From NCBI GenBank assembly GCA_001829125.1, contig MIAN01000190.1:1-33377 (forward strand): DNA of 33,377 bases, read 5' to 3'. Origin of the DNA: Spirochaetes bacterium GWB1_27_13 (GTDB lineage: Bacteria > Spirochaetota > GWE2-31-10 > MWDO01). A model generated the notes under the pieces. That model saw only the letters and a list, made by a program, of their open reading frames with translations. It had not been told where the DNA came from and searched no databases. The position numbers were made by a program, and so were the translations under genes. Of the stretch, positions 8,361-17,081 are shown one piece after another (positions within the stretch are counted from its first letter, which is position 1; every line of letters starts with the position of its first letter).

Positions 8361-8903
8361 GAGAGAAAAGGTCAAAATTAATTATTTTACAATTTAATTT
8401 TTTTTGTATTTACTGTAAGATTGTAAATAGTTTAAAAAGGCAAGTAATAAAAATATAGCAATAACAAAGCTAATTTACATGGTCTTAATATAAATCATTT
8501 TCGGCATTTTGTCAAAAAAATTAAAAATGTAAAAATATCTTAAAGAATATATTTAACTATAATAGGTATAATGAGTTGTATAAAAAAACTCTTATTTTAT
8601 TTTTTTTAAATTTTTTTAAAAAAATTTTGATATACTTAATTCTTTCTAAACATCCAATTTAAATAATACAGCCTCAAAAATTCATTTAAACCACAAAAAT
8701 TAAGAAAAACGCAAAGAAAATGTTATAAAAAAGAGGTATTTTAATTAAAAATAGCGATAAATTTAAAATGTTATTTTTTTATTTAAATTCAGTTCAATTA
8801 TCCGTGTTCTTTGTATCACAGTGAGAGATTTCTCAAGTAATTTGATAAGAATAAAAACTGACTAATTTCTCAGGAGGTAAATTTTTTGTTGGGAGAATAA
8901 TTA
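8361..8903. other. Non-coding interval with degenerate intergenic repeat-like sequence
   Basis: No plausible gene was found in these 543 bases. A stretch around 8690-8830 (ccacaaaaattaagaaaaacgcaaag ... atccgtgttctttgtatcac) is compositionally unlike the surrounding poly-A/T DNA and resembles decayed intergenic repeats with GTGTTCTTTGTG-type cores. An aggaggt at 8873 precedes only a three-codon TTG frame and is not a gene start. Confidence 0.4.
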
Positions 8904-9887
8904 TTAAATTTCATATTTTAATATATCATAAACTATTTTTTTAAATTCTTTAGGGACAGAGGCTTTTAATAAAGGATAGCCTTCGATTTGTAATTTATAA
9001 GAATGTAAAAAATAATTTTTAATATCAAACATTTGGGATAGAGACATAGATGCTTTAGTGTAATATTTATTATCACCGAGTAAGGGATTTTGATTAGATT
9101 GTAAATGAGTCCTAATCTGATGTTTTTTACCAGTCCACAAATCAACTTCCACTAAGGTACAATTAGTCGCTGATTTTATTGGGGTTATCAATGTCGCACA
9201 TAAAGTTTTATTATTTTCTAAAAATTCTTTTTTGTCAGGTATTACATGCAAAACCTTAAAATCAATTACAGATACTTTATTTTCTTTGTTTTCAGAAGCA
9301 TCTATAAACGAAGTTAATAAAATTTTATTAGTAATTTTTCCAAACGCCAAAGCAAGGTAAGTTTTAGCAGTTTCTCGGTCTCTAAATTTTTGGGTTATAT
9401 TTTTAAGAGAAGTTTGATTTTTTGCAATAACAACAAGCCCTGATGTGTTTGTATCAAGCCTATGAGTGGGGGACGGAGCAAAAAAATTGTTGGGTTTATA
9501 TTCACCTTTTCTATAAAGATATGCTTTTGATATTTCTGTAAGAGTATTTTTAAATTCTTTTTTATCAGGATGTACCAAAAGCCCAGCAGGTTTATTAACC
9601 ACAAGAATATCATTATCTTCAAAAATCACATCAAGTTTTGCAGACACTGATTGAAATTTTTCGTCTTGTTTACCCTTGTTTTTAAAATGAATATCAGCAA
9701 GAAAAAAACTAACTTTGTCACCTTCTTTTAAGATGTGATTTGAGTCTGCCTTTTTACCATTGACTTTAATAACTTCTTTACGAATAAGTTTAAAAACTTC
9801 TGTATTTCTCATCTCTGGTAAAACATCTTGTACAAACCTAAATACCTTTTTTGAAGCATTAAATTTGTCGATAACAAAGTCTTTCAT
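8904..9887 (-). CDS. RluA-family 23S rRNA pseudouridine synthase
   Basis: This 327-residue enzyme has an N-terminal S4 RNA-binding domain (about 10-65) and a catalytic domain carrying HRLDTNTSGLVV with the nucleophile Asp145. It also has ILVVNKPAGLLVHP and the late KKHQIRTHLQ motif typical of RluA/RluC/RluD enzymes. Such enzymes convert specific uridines of ribosomal RNA to pseudouridine; RluC-like is the most likely subtype because of the S4 domain, but the site cannot be fixed from sequence alone. It begins 2 bp after the hrpA stop, so the two are translated together at the end of a four-gene operon. Confidence 0.9.
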   Translation of the reverse strand: MKDFVIDKFNASKKVFRFVQDVLPEMRNTEVFKLIRKEVIKVNGKKADSNHILKEGDKVSFFLADIHFKNKGKQDEKFQSVSAKLDVIFEDNDILVVNKPAGLLVHPDKKEFKNTLTEISKAYLYRKGEYKPNNFFAPSPTHRLDTNTSGLVVIAKNQTSLKNITQKFRDRETAKTYLALAFGKITNKILLTSFIDASENKENKVSVIDFKVLHVIPDKKEFLENNKTLCATLITPIKSATNCTLVEVDLWTGKKHQIRTHLQSNQNPLLGDNKYYTKASMSLSQMFDIKNYFLHSYKLQIEGYPLLKASVPKEFKKIVYDILKYEI

Positions 9888-9889
9888 TG

Positions 9890-12397
9890 CTATACATCCA
9901 TTTCCTCTGAAAGGTTATGTAGCTTATGGTGAATGCTTTCCATCAAAAGTCTTTCTTTATCATTCCAAGCAGTAACTTCTGAGTCGAATATTTTTTCCAT
10001 TGCTTTTAGCGACTCTTCTATTGCACAAAAAAAGTCATTTTCGAGATAATACTCATAAACAGTCTCTTCCAAAAATCTTAGTGTTAAAAAACCAGTTTTA
10101 TTTGCCTTTTGTGAAGAAAGCGTTGGGGCAAGTATATGATCCATATATCTATAAATTTCTATCCAATCATCAGGATATACAAGCATGTCGTTTTTAGGAA
10201 ATTTTTGATTTATTCCATTATCAAGATCAATTTTATCAAAATATTGAACTAAAGACTTCATTTTATCTTTTACAATTAATTTTTCTTTAAAAAATAACTT
10301 TGCTTTCATAGTACCAAAATCATAGTGTAAAATTTTTTCTTTTTTTGCCTTTAATTGAATAATTATATGATACGGAACATAAATAATTTTTTCGTTTTTT
10401 TCTTTAACAATATCAAAATATTTATCAAGGATTAAAATTCTATTTTCTTCTGGCGGTTTTTCTTTCTCTCTGACAGTTGTAGCCTCTTTTAGCACTTTTC
10501 GTATCTTACCCTTGCCAGTAATCAACGAATAAAGATCAGAAAAATTTTCTCTAATAATATTTTCTGAAACAGCAATTCCAGTACGAGCATAAGTTCTACC
10601 TGTATTTACAATTTCCCCACCTATAATCCAGTCTGGATTTTCTCCATAAAGGTATGAGCCTGGGTGTATTCTAATTTCTTTTTCTGTTATAGAATGATAA
10701 GAATTTGCTCGTTTGCTATCTTTAATACAAACATATTGTTTTAATCCAGAGCATATACAAACAGAAATCTTATCAGAGTCCAAATCAAGCCCAATATTAT
10801 ACCCTTTTTCCATCATCATATCAGAAAGTTGAGAATGGATATTCATAATTTCGTTCATACTACGAGTATCAAGATAAAACTTCTTACAAAAGTCTTCTTT
10901 GTCTTTTTCTTTTTTATATTTAAAAAATAAATTTATCCACGAAAAAAAATCTCCACCCTTTGACGCTAATTTTTTTTGTGCTTTTCTACTTTCAATCTCT
11001 TCACCTTGTGGATATAAAAACGGTCCTTTTGCAGAAAGAAAAGAAATAACAATTAAAAGTGCATTTGTAACCGCTGGATATTTTATAATTCCTTCAAGTA
11101 AAATTCGAGACAATCTTGGCACTAATGGAAAATCAACCATTTTTTTACCAATATCAGTAAGTCTTTTATTTTCATCCAATGCATCTATTGTTGTCAAAGT
11201 TTCAATCGCAGAATTTATTGCCCCACTATTTGGCGGAGAAATAAAATTAAATTCAAAAAAATTATAAATCCCAAGGTCTGCCATCCTCAAAAGTACTTCC
11301 GAAAGGTCTGTTCGATAAATTTCTTCTTTTGTGTATTCTTCTCGGTTGTGATACTCATCTTCACTATAAAGCCTATAAACAATACCTGGAGCAGTTCTAC
11401 CAGCCCTTCCCGACCTCTGATTACAAGAAGCTCTAGAAATAGGTTTTAATTCAAGAAAAGATGTAAAAGTACGAGGATTGTAATAATTTATCTTAAAAAA
11501 ACCTGAATCTATTACATAAATTATTCCATCAATAGTAATCGATGTCTCAGCAATATTTGTTGCAACAACAATTTTTCTTTTGCCGGGGAATTCTTTAAAA
11601 ACTAAATTTTGTTCTTCTGGAGCAAGTCTTGCATATAGAGGAATGATTTGCAAAGAATAATTAGTCTCTATGTTTAAAACTTCGAGCCTTCTAACGCACT
11701 CTTTAATTGTGTCCTCGCCTGGTAAAAAGATTAAAATATCACCTTTTATGTTTTGTTTTTCGAGATTATGCACTATATCAAAAATTTTATCCTGCATAAT
11801 GTCATGGTTATCTTTTTTTGGAATAGGAATATATTTTAGTTCAACAGGATATGGCTTTGTACCAACAGAAATTATTGGTGCATTATTAAAATACTCACTA
11901 AAAAGTTTTGCGTTTATTGTAGCAGACGATACGACCACCTTAAAATCTGGTCTTTCAGTTAAAATTTCTTTTAAAAGTCCTAAAATAAAATCAATATTTA
12001 AACTTCTTTCGTGAGCCTCATCAACAACAATTATTGAATATTTTGTCAAATAAGGGTCACTTCGTAGTTCTTCAAGTAAAATACCGTCGGTCATTATCTT
12101 AATTTTGGTATTACCTGTCGTTATATCCTCAAACCTAATTTTATAACCAACAAGTCGTCCGAGTTCACAGTCCATCTCTTTAGCAATTCGATTTGAAACA
12201 CCATAAGCTGCGATTCGTCTTGGTTGTGTAACACCAATAGTTCCCCAGCCACAAACTCCATCATTAAATAAAATTTGTGGAATTTGTGTTGTTTTACCCG
12301 ATCCAGTTGGAGCTTCAACAACAACAACTTGATTGTTTTTTATAGCTTCAAGAATTTCTTCTTTATGTTGATTTATAGCGAGTTCTTCTTTTTTCAT
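9890..12397 (-). CDS. hrpA: DEAH-box RNA helicase of the HrpA type (short form)
   Basis: The 835-residue protein contains Walker A EAPTGSGKTT (Lys35), DEAH at 126-129, SSATIN (motif III), TNIAETSITI (motif V) and QRSGRAGRTAPG (motif VI). Helicase-associated HA2 and OB-fold regions follow. It couples ATP hydrolysis to RNA or RNP remodelling in the cytoplasm. At this length it lacks the long C-terminal extension of enterobacterial HrpA, so it resembles the short HrpA-like helicases known in some spirochaetes; HrpB is the alternative at this length. It sits 12 bp after a secreted-protein gene and 2 bp before an rRNA pseudouridine synthase. The latter neighbour fits an RNA-related role. Family assignment is secure. 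Confidence 0.88.
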   Translation of the reverse strand: MKKEELAINQHKEEILEAIKNNQVVVVEAPTGSGKTTQIPQILFNDGVCGWGTIGVTQPRRIAAYGVSNRIAKEMDCELGRLVGYKIRFEDITTGNTKIKIMTDGILLEELRSDPYLTKYSIIVVDEAHERSLNIDFILGLLKEILTERPDFKVVVSSATINAKLFSEYFNNAPIISVGTKPYPVELKYIPIPKKDNHDIMQDKIFDIVHNLEKQNIKGDILIFLPGEDTIKECVRRLEVLNIETNYSLQIIPLYARLAPEEQNLVFKEFPGKRKIVVATNIAETSITIDGIIYVIDSGFFKINYYNPRTFTSFLELKPISRASCNQRSGRAGRTAPGIVYRLYSEDEYHNREEYTKEEIYRTDLSEVLLRMADLGIYNFFEFNFISPPNSGAINSAIETLTTIDALDENKRLTDIGKKMVDFPLVPRLSRILLEGIIKYPAVTNALLIVISFLSAKGPFLYPQGEEIESRKAQKKLASKGGDFFSWINLFFKYKKEKDKEDFCKKFYLDTRSMNEIMNIHSQLSDMMMEKGYNIGLDLDSDKISVCICSGLKQYVCIKDSKRANSYHSITEKEIRIHPGSYLYGENPDWIIGGEIVNTGRTYARTGIAVSENIIRENFSDLYSLITGKGKIRKVLKEATTVREKEKPPEENRILILDKYFDIVKEKNEKIIYVPYHIIIQLKAKKEKILHYDFGTMKAKLFFKEKLIVKDKMKSLVQYFDKIDLDNGINQKFPKNDMLVYPDDWIEIYRYMDHILAPTLSSQKANKTGFLTLRFLEETVYEYYLENDFFCAIEESLKAMEKIFDSEVTAWNDKERLLMESIHHKLHNLSEEMDV

Positions 12398-12409
12398 AAT
12401 CCTCTACAA

Positions 12410-13795
12410 CTATTCTTTTATTATTTGAAAATCATTAATTCTAATAATTTTTTCTTGATCATCCGTTGAGCCTAATATTTTTATCTTAATAAATTTACAT
12501 TCTACCGAAGAATTAGTTTTAAATATTGTAATATAGTTTCTTGAATTAATTAATTTAAAATATTCTCTTTCATTTATTTTTTTATTATATTTTATAGGAT
12601 CACTAAAATTCTCATTTTTTGAGAAAGTTAGTTCAAGTTCTATAATTTTATTTGCATTTTCAACGGTTTCTTTATTAGTGTAAATGCCTGGCATAATTCT
12701 AATTTCTTCGATATTGGCAAATTCTGTCTTTAAATTAGTATCTTTTGCATTATATTTAAAAATAAAAGCATCTTTTTCTTTATTTATCTCATAATAATCA
12801 TCATTTCCATATTTTATTTTTTTTGGAGTTACATCAAAAGCAAAATTAGGGTATGTTTTTGGAGAATACGAAGAAGAAATTCTTGCTGTAATTATATGTA
12901 GCGGTTTGGCAAGTAAATTTCTATATCTCCAAGTAAAAGTCTTTCCCCATTTTGTATAGTTTCTTGGCATTATTTTCAGGTAATCATTACTTATTATATG
13001 AGAATTAAGTTTAACTATAATACTTCTTATTCTTTCTTCATTATTAGCATATACTGTATAGAAAAGAAAATTAAAAACTCTATCACTCTTATAAAACTTA
13101 TCAGAACCTTCGCTATAACTTGTATATTGTAAAGAAGGGTCTTCATAATTTAATGTTGGAGAATAATTTTTAACATTAATTTCATTGAAATAATTAGGTG
13201 TAATATATGAAATTTCAATTTTTTTTATCTCTTTAGGTTGAAATGTCAGAGGAGTAGAATAAAAACAATATTTATGAACAAAAGATTCTATCACTTCTTC
13301 ATGAATTTTATTAGTATCATAAAAAATAATTTTAGAATCGCCTATTTTAAAAGGCAAATTTAGTGTCATAAAATCGCTTTTTTCCATTGAGTAGTTCGCT
13401 GTTTGTTCATTAACTTTGATAGAAAAATTTTTATAATCTCCATTTATTATATGAGATTCTATTTTTGTAGAAACGCTATCTTGATCTGCTGAAGAATCAG
13501 CAATCGATTTTTCTATATAAGAGTCAATCTTGGGGTATAAAAAATTACACTCCGTAGTATCTTTTCTATTTATTATAGAATAAACTATATTCACTTTGGA
13601 ATAATTTTCGTATAAATCAATAGTTACATTCATACTCAATATATCAATATTTCGTTTTTGAGCCTGATTTTTAAAAATAAGCCTCTCTTTGCCACCGCCA
13701 AAAACATTGTTAGTGTATTTCTTTTCTATAAAATCAGAAGAATTTAAACAATAAATAGAAAGGAAAAGAAAAAATAGAAAAAATTTTAGTTTCAT
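12410..13795 (-). CDS. Exported protein of unknown function with possible C-terminal discoidin-like domain
   Basis: A hydrophobic N-terminus (MKLKFFLFFLFLSIYCLNSS) indicates export by a signal peptide. Cys16 could be a lipidation site, but the preceding Tyr makes a poor lipobox. The middle of the 461-residue protein is beta-rich without a recognised motif. The last ~130 residues follow the pattern of NADase-type glycan-binding/discoidin-like domains: an EIRIMPGIYTNKE segment, a strand with repeated hydrophobic pairs, and a final IRINDFQI. That domain call is tentative. The gene lies 24 bp after a lipoprotein gene and 12 bp before hrpA. The first two genes therefore form an envelope pair in front of an RNA helicase. 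Confidence 0.6.
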   Translation of the reverse strand: MKLKFFLFFLFLSIYCLNSSDFIEKKYTNNVFGGGKERLIFKNQAQKRNIDILSMNVTIDLYENYSKVNIVYSIINRKDTTECNFLYPKIDSYIEKSIADSSADQDSVSTKIESHIINGDYKNFSIKVNEQTANYSMEKSDFMTLNLPFKIGDSKIIFYDTNKIHEEVIESFVHKYCFYSTPLTFQPKEIKKIEISYITPNYFNEINVKNYSPTLNYEDPSLQYTSYSEGSDKFYKSDRVFNFLFYTVYANNEERIRSIIVKLNSHIISNDYLKIMPRNYTKWGKTFTWRYRNLLAKPLHIITARISSSYSPKTYPNFAFDVTPKKIKYGNDDYYEINKEKDAFIFKYNAKDTNLKTEFANIEEIRIMPGIYTNKETVENANKIIELELTFSKNENFSDPIKYNKKINEREYFKLINSRNYITIFKTNSSVECKFIKIKILGSTDDQEKIIRINDFQIIKE

Positions 13796-13819
13796 AATAT
13801 CCAGCCTCTAATTCTTTTT

Positions 13820-14482
13820 TTAAAAAGAGATTAAAAATTTTAAATCTTTATCTTTGTTTACCAATAAGTCTTGAAGTTTGAATGAGTATTCAATCTTTTT
13901 TTTGTCTGATGATACAGTAACACCTTCTGTTTTTATCATAGGAGTTGTTGTGTACACTTCAAACTTAAAACTTGCAACTTTTGTTAATCTGTTATACAAA
14001 TTTATATCATCTTCTTTTTGTTGATTTATAAAGTCCAAAAAAACTCCGTCTGCATCCATTTTACCAAAATTTAATACTTGATTTACAGTTAATGTCCCAT
14101 TTGCTCTTTGAATCGCAAGATTTACCATACTTTTAGGTAAAAGATTTAATGCTTTCTCAAAATCAGTAAAAGATATTTCTATATGACCACTATATCCTTT
14201 TTTTGTATCAATTTTTACCACTTTTAGAGTAACATCTTTATTCTCTTTAAAAGCATCTTTAAAAGCTTGTTCATCGATTAAAATAGCAGGGTCAATTGGT
14301 GATGCATCTGTTGTACTTTGAAAATTTGCTAAAGCCGTTGATAAAATTGATAAATAATCACTATCAAGAGAATAATCAATGATCATTTTTCCACTTTTTT
14401 TATCTGGATTTAAATAAATTTTTTGCGAATAGCAGGAAAAAAGAAATATAGTAAGAGTAAACAATAAAATCTTTTTTAACAT
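13820..14482 (-). CDS. Lipoprotein of unknown function
   Basis: The 220-residue product starts MLKKILLFTLTIFLFSCYSQ, a lipoprotein signal peptide with lipobox LFSC and acylated Cys17. The mature part is about 200 residues, mixed alpha/beta and lysine/aspartate-rich, with no motif I can assign. It is the first gene of a four-gene operon (lipoprotein, exported protein, hrpA, pseudouridine synthase). An aaggag-type ribosome site precedes the ATG. It is likely a membrane-anchored partner of the exported protein that follows, by position only. Confidence 0.75.
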   Translation of the reverse strand: MLKKILLFTLTIFLFSCYSQKIYLNPDKKSGKMIIDYSLDSDYLSILSTALANFQSTTDASPIDPAILIDEQAFKDAFKENKDVTLKVVKIDTKKGYSGHIEISFTDFEKALNLLPKSMVNLAIQRANGTLTVNQVLNFGKMDADGVFLDFINQQKEDDINLYNRLTKVASFKFEVYTTTPMIKTEGVTVSSDKKKIEYSFKLQDLLVNKDKDLKFLISF

Positions 14483-14658
14483 AGAAACTCCTTGTTCAAA
14501 TTATATTCAACATTTTATAATGAAGAAAAATAAAACTTTAATTTTCCTTATTATAATCTAATTATTAAATAAAGAAAAGTATATTTTTTATTTTAACTAT
14601 ATAAAGATTATACTCAAATAAATTTTATTTGTCAATTTGTAATGATTACTAATAGAAA

Positions 14659-16269
14659 TTAATCATTCTTGGGTTCTTGTAAGACCGCAAAAAGTTTTAA
14701 AATATCTTTTTTTCCAGCGGAAGTCAAATTTTGTATTTTTTCTAAACTATTATTATTTAAATCACCTCTAAGATTAAGATTGGTTAATATTTTTTCTATT
14801 TGAGAGAATGTATTGTTTAAATTCTTTGTTAGTCCCTCAACTATGATTTTATTTGCCTCACACTCTTTTACTTTAATTTTTTGAGTTTCTGCTTTAATTT
14901 GCTCTGTTATATCCTGTGAAATACCTATCATTTTTATAGGTTTACCATCTTTATTAAACTCTACATTCGCTTTAGAATGAATATGTCTAATTTCTCCAGT
15001 ATCTTTTAATTTTATCCTATAAACAAGGTCTAAACAAGGTTTTATTTTTGCAAATACCTCATAAGTCTCTTTTTCAAATATATATCTATCTTCTGGGATA
15101 ATTAATTCAATAGTAGTATTTCTATTTAAAGTAGATTCATTTTTGTAACCATAAATTTTATAAGTCACATCGGATGCAGAATAAAAATCTTTTTCTATAT
15201 CCCAATACCAACTACCAATATTTGCTATTTCTTCTGATTTTTTTAAATATTCCGCTTTTAACTTTAATTCTTTGTCTATTTTACATCTTTCCATAGTATT
15301 TACAAAAATATCTGCAACTATCTTTAGTAAAGAGATGTCACCAAGAGACCATTTTTTTTCATCTTTTATAGAATCAAATCCAATAAATCCAAAAAATTCG
15401 TCTTTTATAAGCATTGGCACAGTGATTAAGGATTTTAACGACAAACTTTTTAAAACCTTTTTTAAAATCTCTTTTTCTGATGGAAGATTGTCTACTGATG
15501 GAATATAATAGTGTTCTTTTTTTAAAAAAGATTCCATTAAATTACTTATGACATCTATTGGCATATTTTGAGAGTTTTCTTTTTCAGGATATATTCCTTT
15601 ATTGCACCACTCATGAGTATTACTTATAGTTTGTTTGTTATCTGAAGTTAAAAAAACATAGCTTCTATCAACATTACAAAACTCACCGATAATTTTTAGG
15701 CTCTCATTTATTGTTTCATCAAGTTCTTCGTAACTAATATTTATAAATTTTGAAGATATATTAATTAAATGTCTTTCAAAATTATCCAAATAGATTTCTG
15801 TATTGATTGCTTTTTTTCTATCCGAAATGTCTTTAATTATTGCAAAAATAACATCTTGGTCTTCTAAATTAAAAATTGAAAAACTTATCTCGATCGGTAT
15901 TTTTCTTCCATCTTTAGTTGTAAATATATTTTCTATTGTTTTAGATTCTTCTTTTTTATCTTTAAAATAATCAAAAAATTGATTAAAATTAGGAGTATTT
16001 GGATGAAATTTTGAATAATGTTGTCCAATTATATCTTTTTTTTGAATATCAAGTAATTCTTCGCCTTTTTTATTTATATCAATCAAATTTCCTGATTTAA
16101 CATCAATTAAAAAAATCGCATCATTTGAATATTCCATTATAACTTTATACTTATTTTTAAGGTTTTCTTGATATTGATAATCATAATTATAAGTAAATTG
16201 AGGGTCAACTTTACGAATTTCGGTTTGTATTTTTAGCAAATCTTTTAGTAGATCATCTTTATTTTTCAT
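14659..16269 (-). CDS. PAS-GAF-PAS sensory protein without an output domain
   Basis: The order is PAS (about 34-150, YKVIMEYSNDAIFLIDVKSG), GAF (about 165-330, FCNVDRSYVF ... SLITVPMLIKDEFFGFIGFD) and PAS with PAC (about 340-460, ending MIGISQDITEQIKAE). The last ~75 residues form helices and then stop. There is no histidine-kinase ATPase, GGDEF, EAL, SpoIIE or HTH domain. The segment GLTKNLNNTFSQIEKIL (from 479) resembles a kinase dimerisation helix of the HDFNN class in which the phospho-acceptor His is Lys482. The protein may therefore be a kinase that has lost its catalytic end, or a soluble sensor acting through a partner. No transmembrane helix is present. It stands alone, with intergenic gaps on both sides. 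Confidence 0.8.
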   Translation of the reverse strand: MKNKDDLLKDLLKIQTEIRKVDPQFTYNYDYQYQENLKNKYKVIMEYSNDAIFLIDVKSGNLIDINKKGEELLDIQKKDIIGQHYSKFHPNTPNFNQFFDYFKDKKEESKTIENIFTTKDGRKIPIEISFSIFNLEDQDVIFAIIKDISDRKKAINTEIYLDNFERHLINISSKFINISYEELDETINESLKIIGEFCNVDRSYVFLTSDNKQTISNTHEWCNKGIYPEKENSQNMPIDVISNLMESFLKKEHYYIPSVDNLPSEKEILKKVLKSLSLKSLITVPMLIKDEFFGFIGFDSIKDEKKWSLGDISLLKIVADIFVNTMERCKIDKELKLKAEYLKKSEEIANIGSWYWDIEKDFYSASDVTYKIYGYKNESTLNRNTTIELIIPEDRYIFEKETYEVFAKIKPCLDLVYRIKLKDTGEIRHIHSKANVEFNKDGKPIKMIGISQDITEQIKAETQKIKVKECEANKIIVEGLTKNLNNTFSQIEKILTNLNLRGDLNNNSLEKIQNLTSAGKKDILKLFAVLQEPKND

Positions 16270-16648
16270 AGTATTCTCTTAAAATTAAAATTATTAAGCA
16301 AACTTTTTATGGAAAAAATTATTCTTCTTTCATAAGATCGACAGTTTTATTAATTATATTATACAGCAAATTTTATAAAAACTAAAAAAAATTATAAATT
16401 TTTACCAAATCCTTACTATTGCTTAAAGTTTGGATTGAAAGAGAGAGGTTTGATGGGCTATTGAGGATGTTTTTGAAGATTATATACTATAATTAATAAA
16501 ATTGTTACCAATTTCATTAATTATAGATATATAATCTTACAACTAATATTATAATCAAATCTAATAAGAATTGTTATTATACAAAAAATTATAATTATTA
16601 ATAATAATAATTTTATCCTAAAAATTCTGACAAACTCTACTCATTTGA
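16270..16648. other. Non-coding interval holding a long palindrome
   Basis: No ORF of interest lies in these 379 bases. The main structure is the 59-nt near-perfect palindrome annotated separately. A second AT-only region with alternating att/aat runs (about 16568-16612) can fold but has no sequence character. Confidence 0.5.
16478..16536. repeat. 59-nt near-perfect inverted repeat (hairpin/cruciform)
   Basis: The arms gattatatactataattaat and attaattatagatatataatc flank aaaattg-ttac-caatttc, which is itself palindromic. Together they give a stem of about 27 bp with one mismatch, one bulge and a 4-nt loop. Neither strand has a U-run after the stem, so it is not an ordinary intrinsic terminator. 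Confidence 0.75.
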
Positions 16649-17029
16649 TTATAAAGTTTTAATATAGTCTTCGTAATCTTTTTCAGATAATAAATCGTTT
16701 AGTTCTTTTTCATCAGAAATTTTAAGTTTAAAAATCCAACCTTTTCCATAAGGGTCTTCATTTACAGCACCAGATTGTGATTCATCTTCAAAGATTGAAT
16801 TAAATTCGGCAACTTCACCTGCAACAGGAGCATAAATTTGACTTACACTTTTTACTGATTCTATTTCAGCAACATCATCGCCTTTGTTTACTTTATCTCC
16901 AATATCTTTTGTTAATGAAACATAAACAACGTCACCAAGTTCTTTTTGTGCGTAATTACTTATTCCTACGGTGCAAACACCTTTTTCACAAGAAATCCAT
17001 TCATGTTCTTTTGTAAATTTTCTTTCCAT
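16649..17029 (-). CDS. gcvH: Glycine cleavage system H protein (lipoyl carrier)
   Basis: The 126-residue protein spans the whole GcvH fold: KEHEWISCEKGVCTVGISNYAQKELGDVVYV, the lipoylation motif EIESVKSVSQIYAPVAG with Lys60, and the C-terminal NEDPYGKGWIFKLKI. GcvH carries an aminomethyl group on a lipoyl arm between the P, T and L proteins, or serves as a lipoate donor. None of gcvP, gcvT or lipoyl ligase is in the window. The upstream neighbour, 52 bp away, is a pyridine-nucleotide-disulfide-oxidoreductase-like flavoprotein. The pair may be functionally linked, but that flavoprotein is not a dihydrolipoamide dehydrogenase by motif. A ribosome site aaggag is present upstream. Confidence 0.92.
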   Translation of the reverse strand: MERKFTKEHEWISCEKGVCTVGISNYAQKELGDVVYVSLTKDIGDKVNKGDDVAEIESVKSVSQIYAPVAGEVAEFNSIFEDESQSGAVNEDPYGKGWIFKLKISDEKELNDLLSEKDYEDYIKTL

Positions 17030-17081
17030 AAAAAACTCCTTATTTTTTTAGGGAATAGTTGTTTTTTCTATTTCCCCTTAA

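Noticed and set aside
8873-8900. aggaggt followed by TTG as a small gene start
   Set aside because: The frame stops after three codons.
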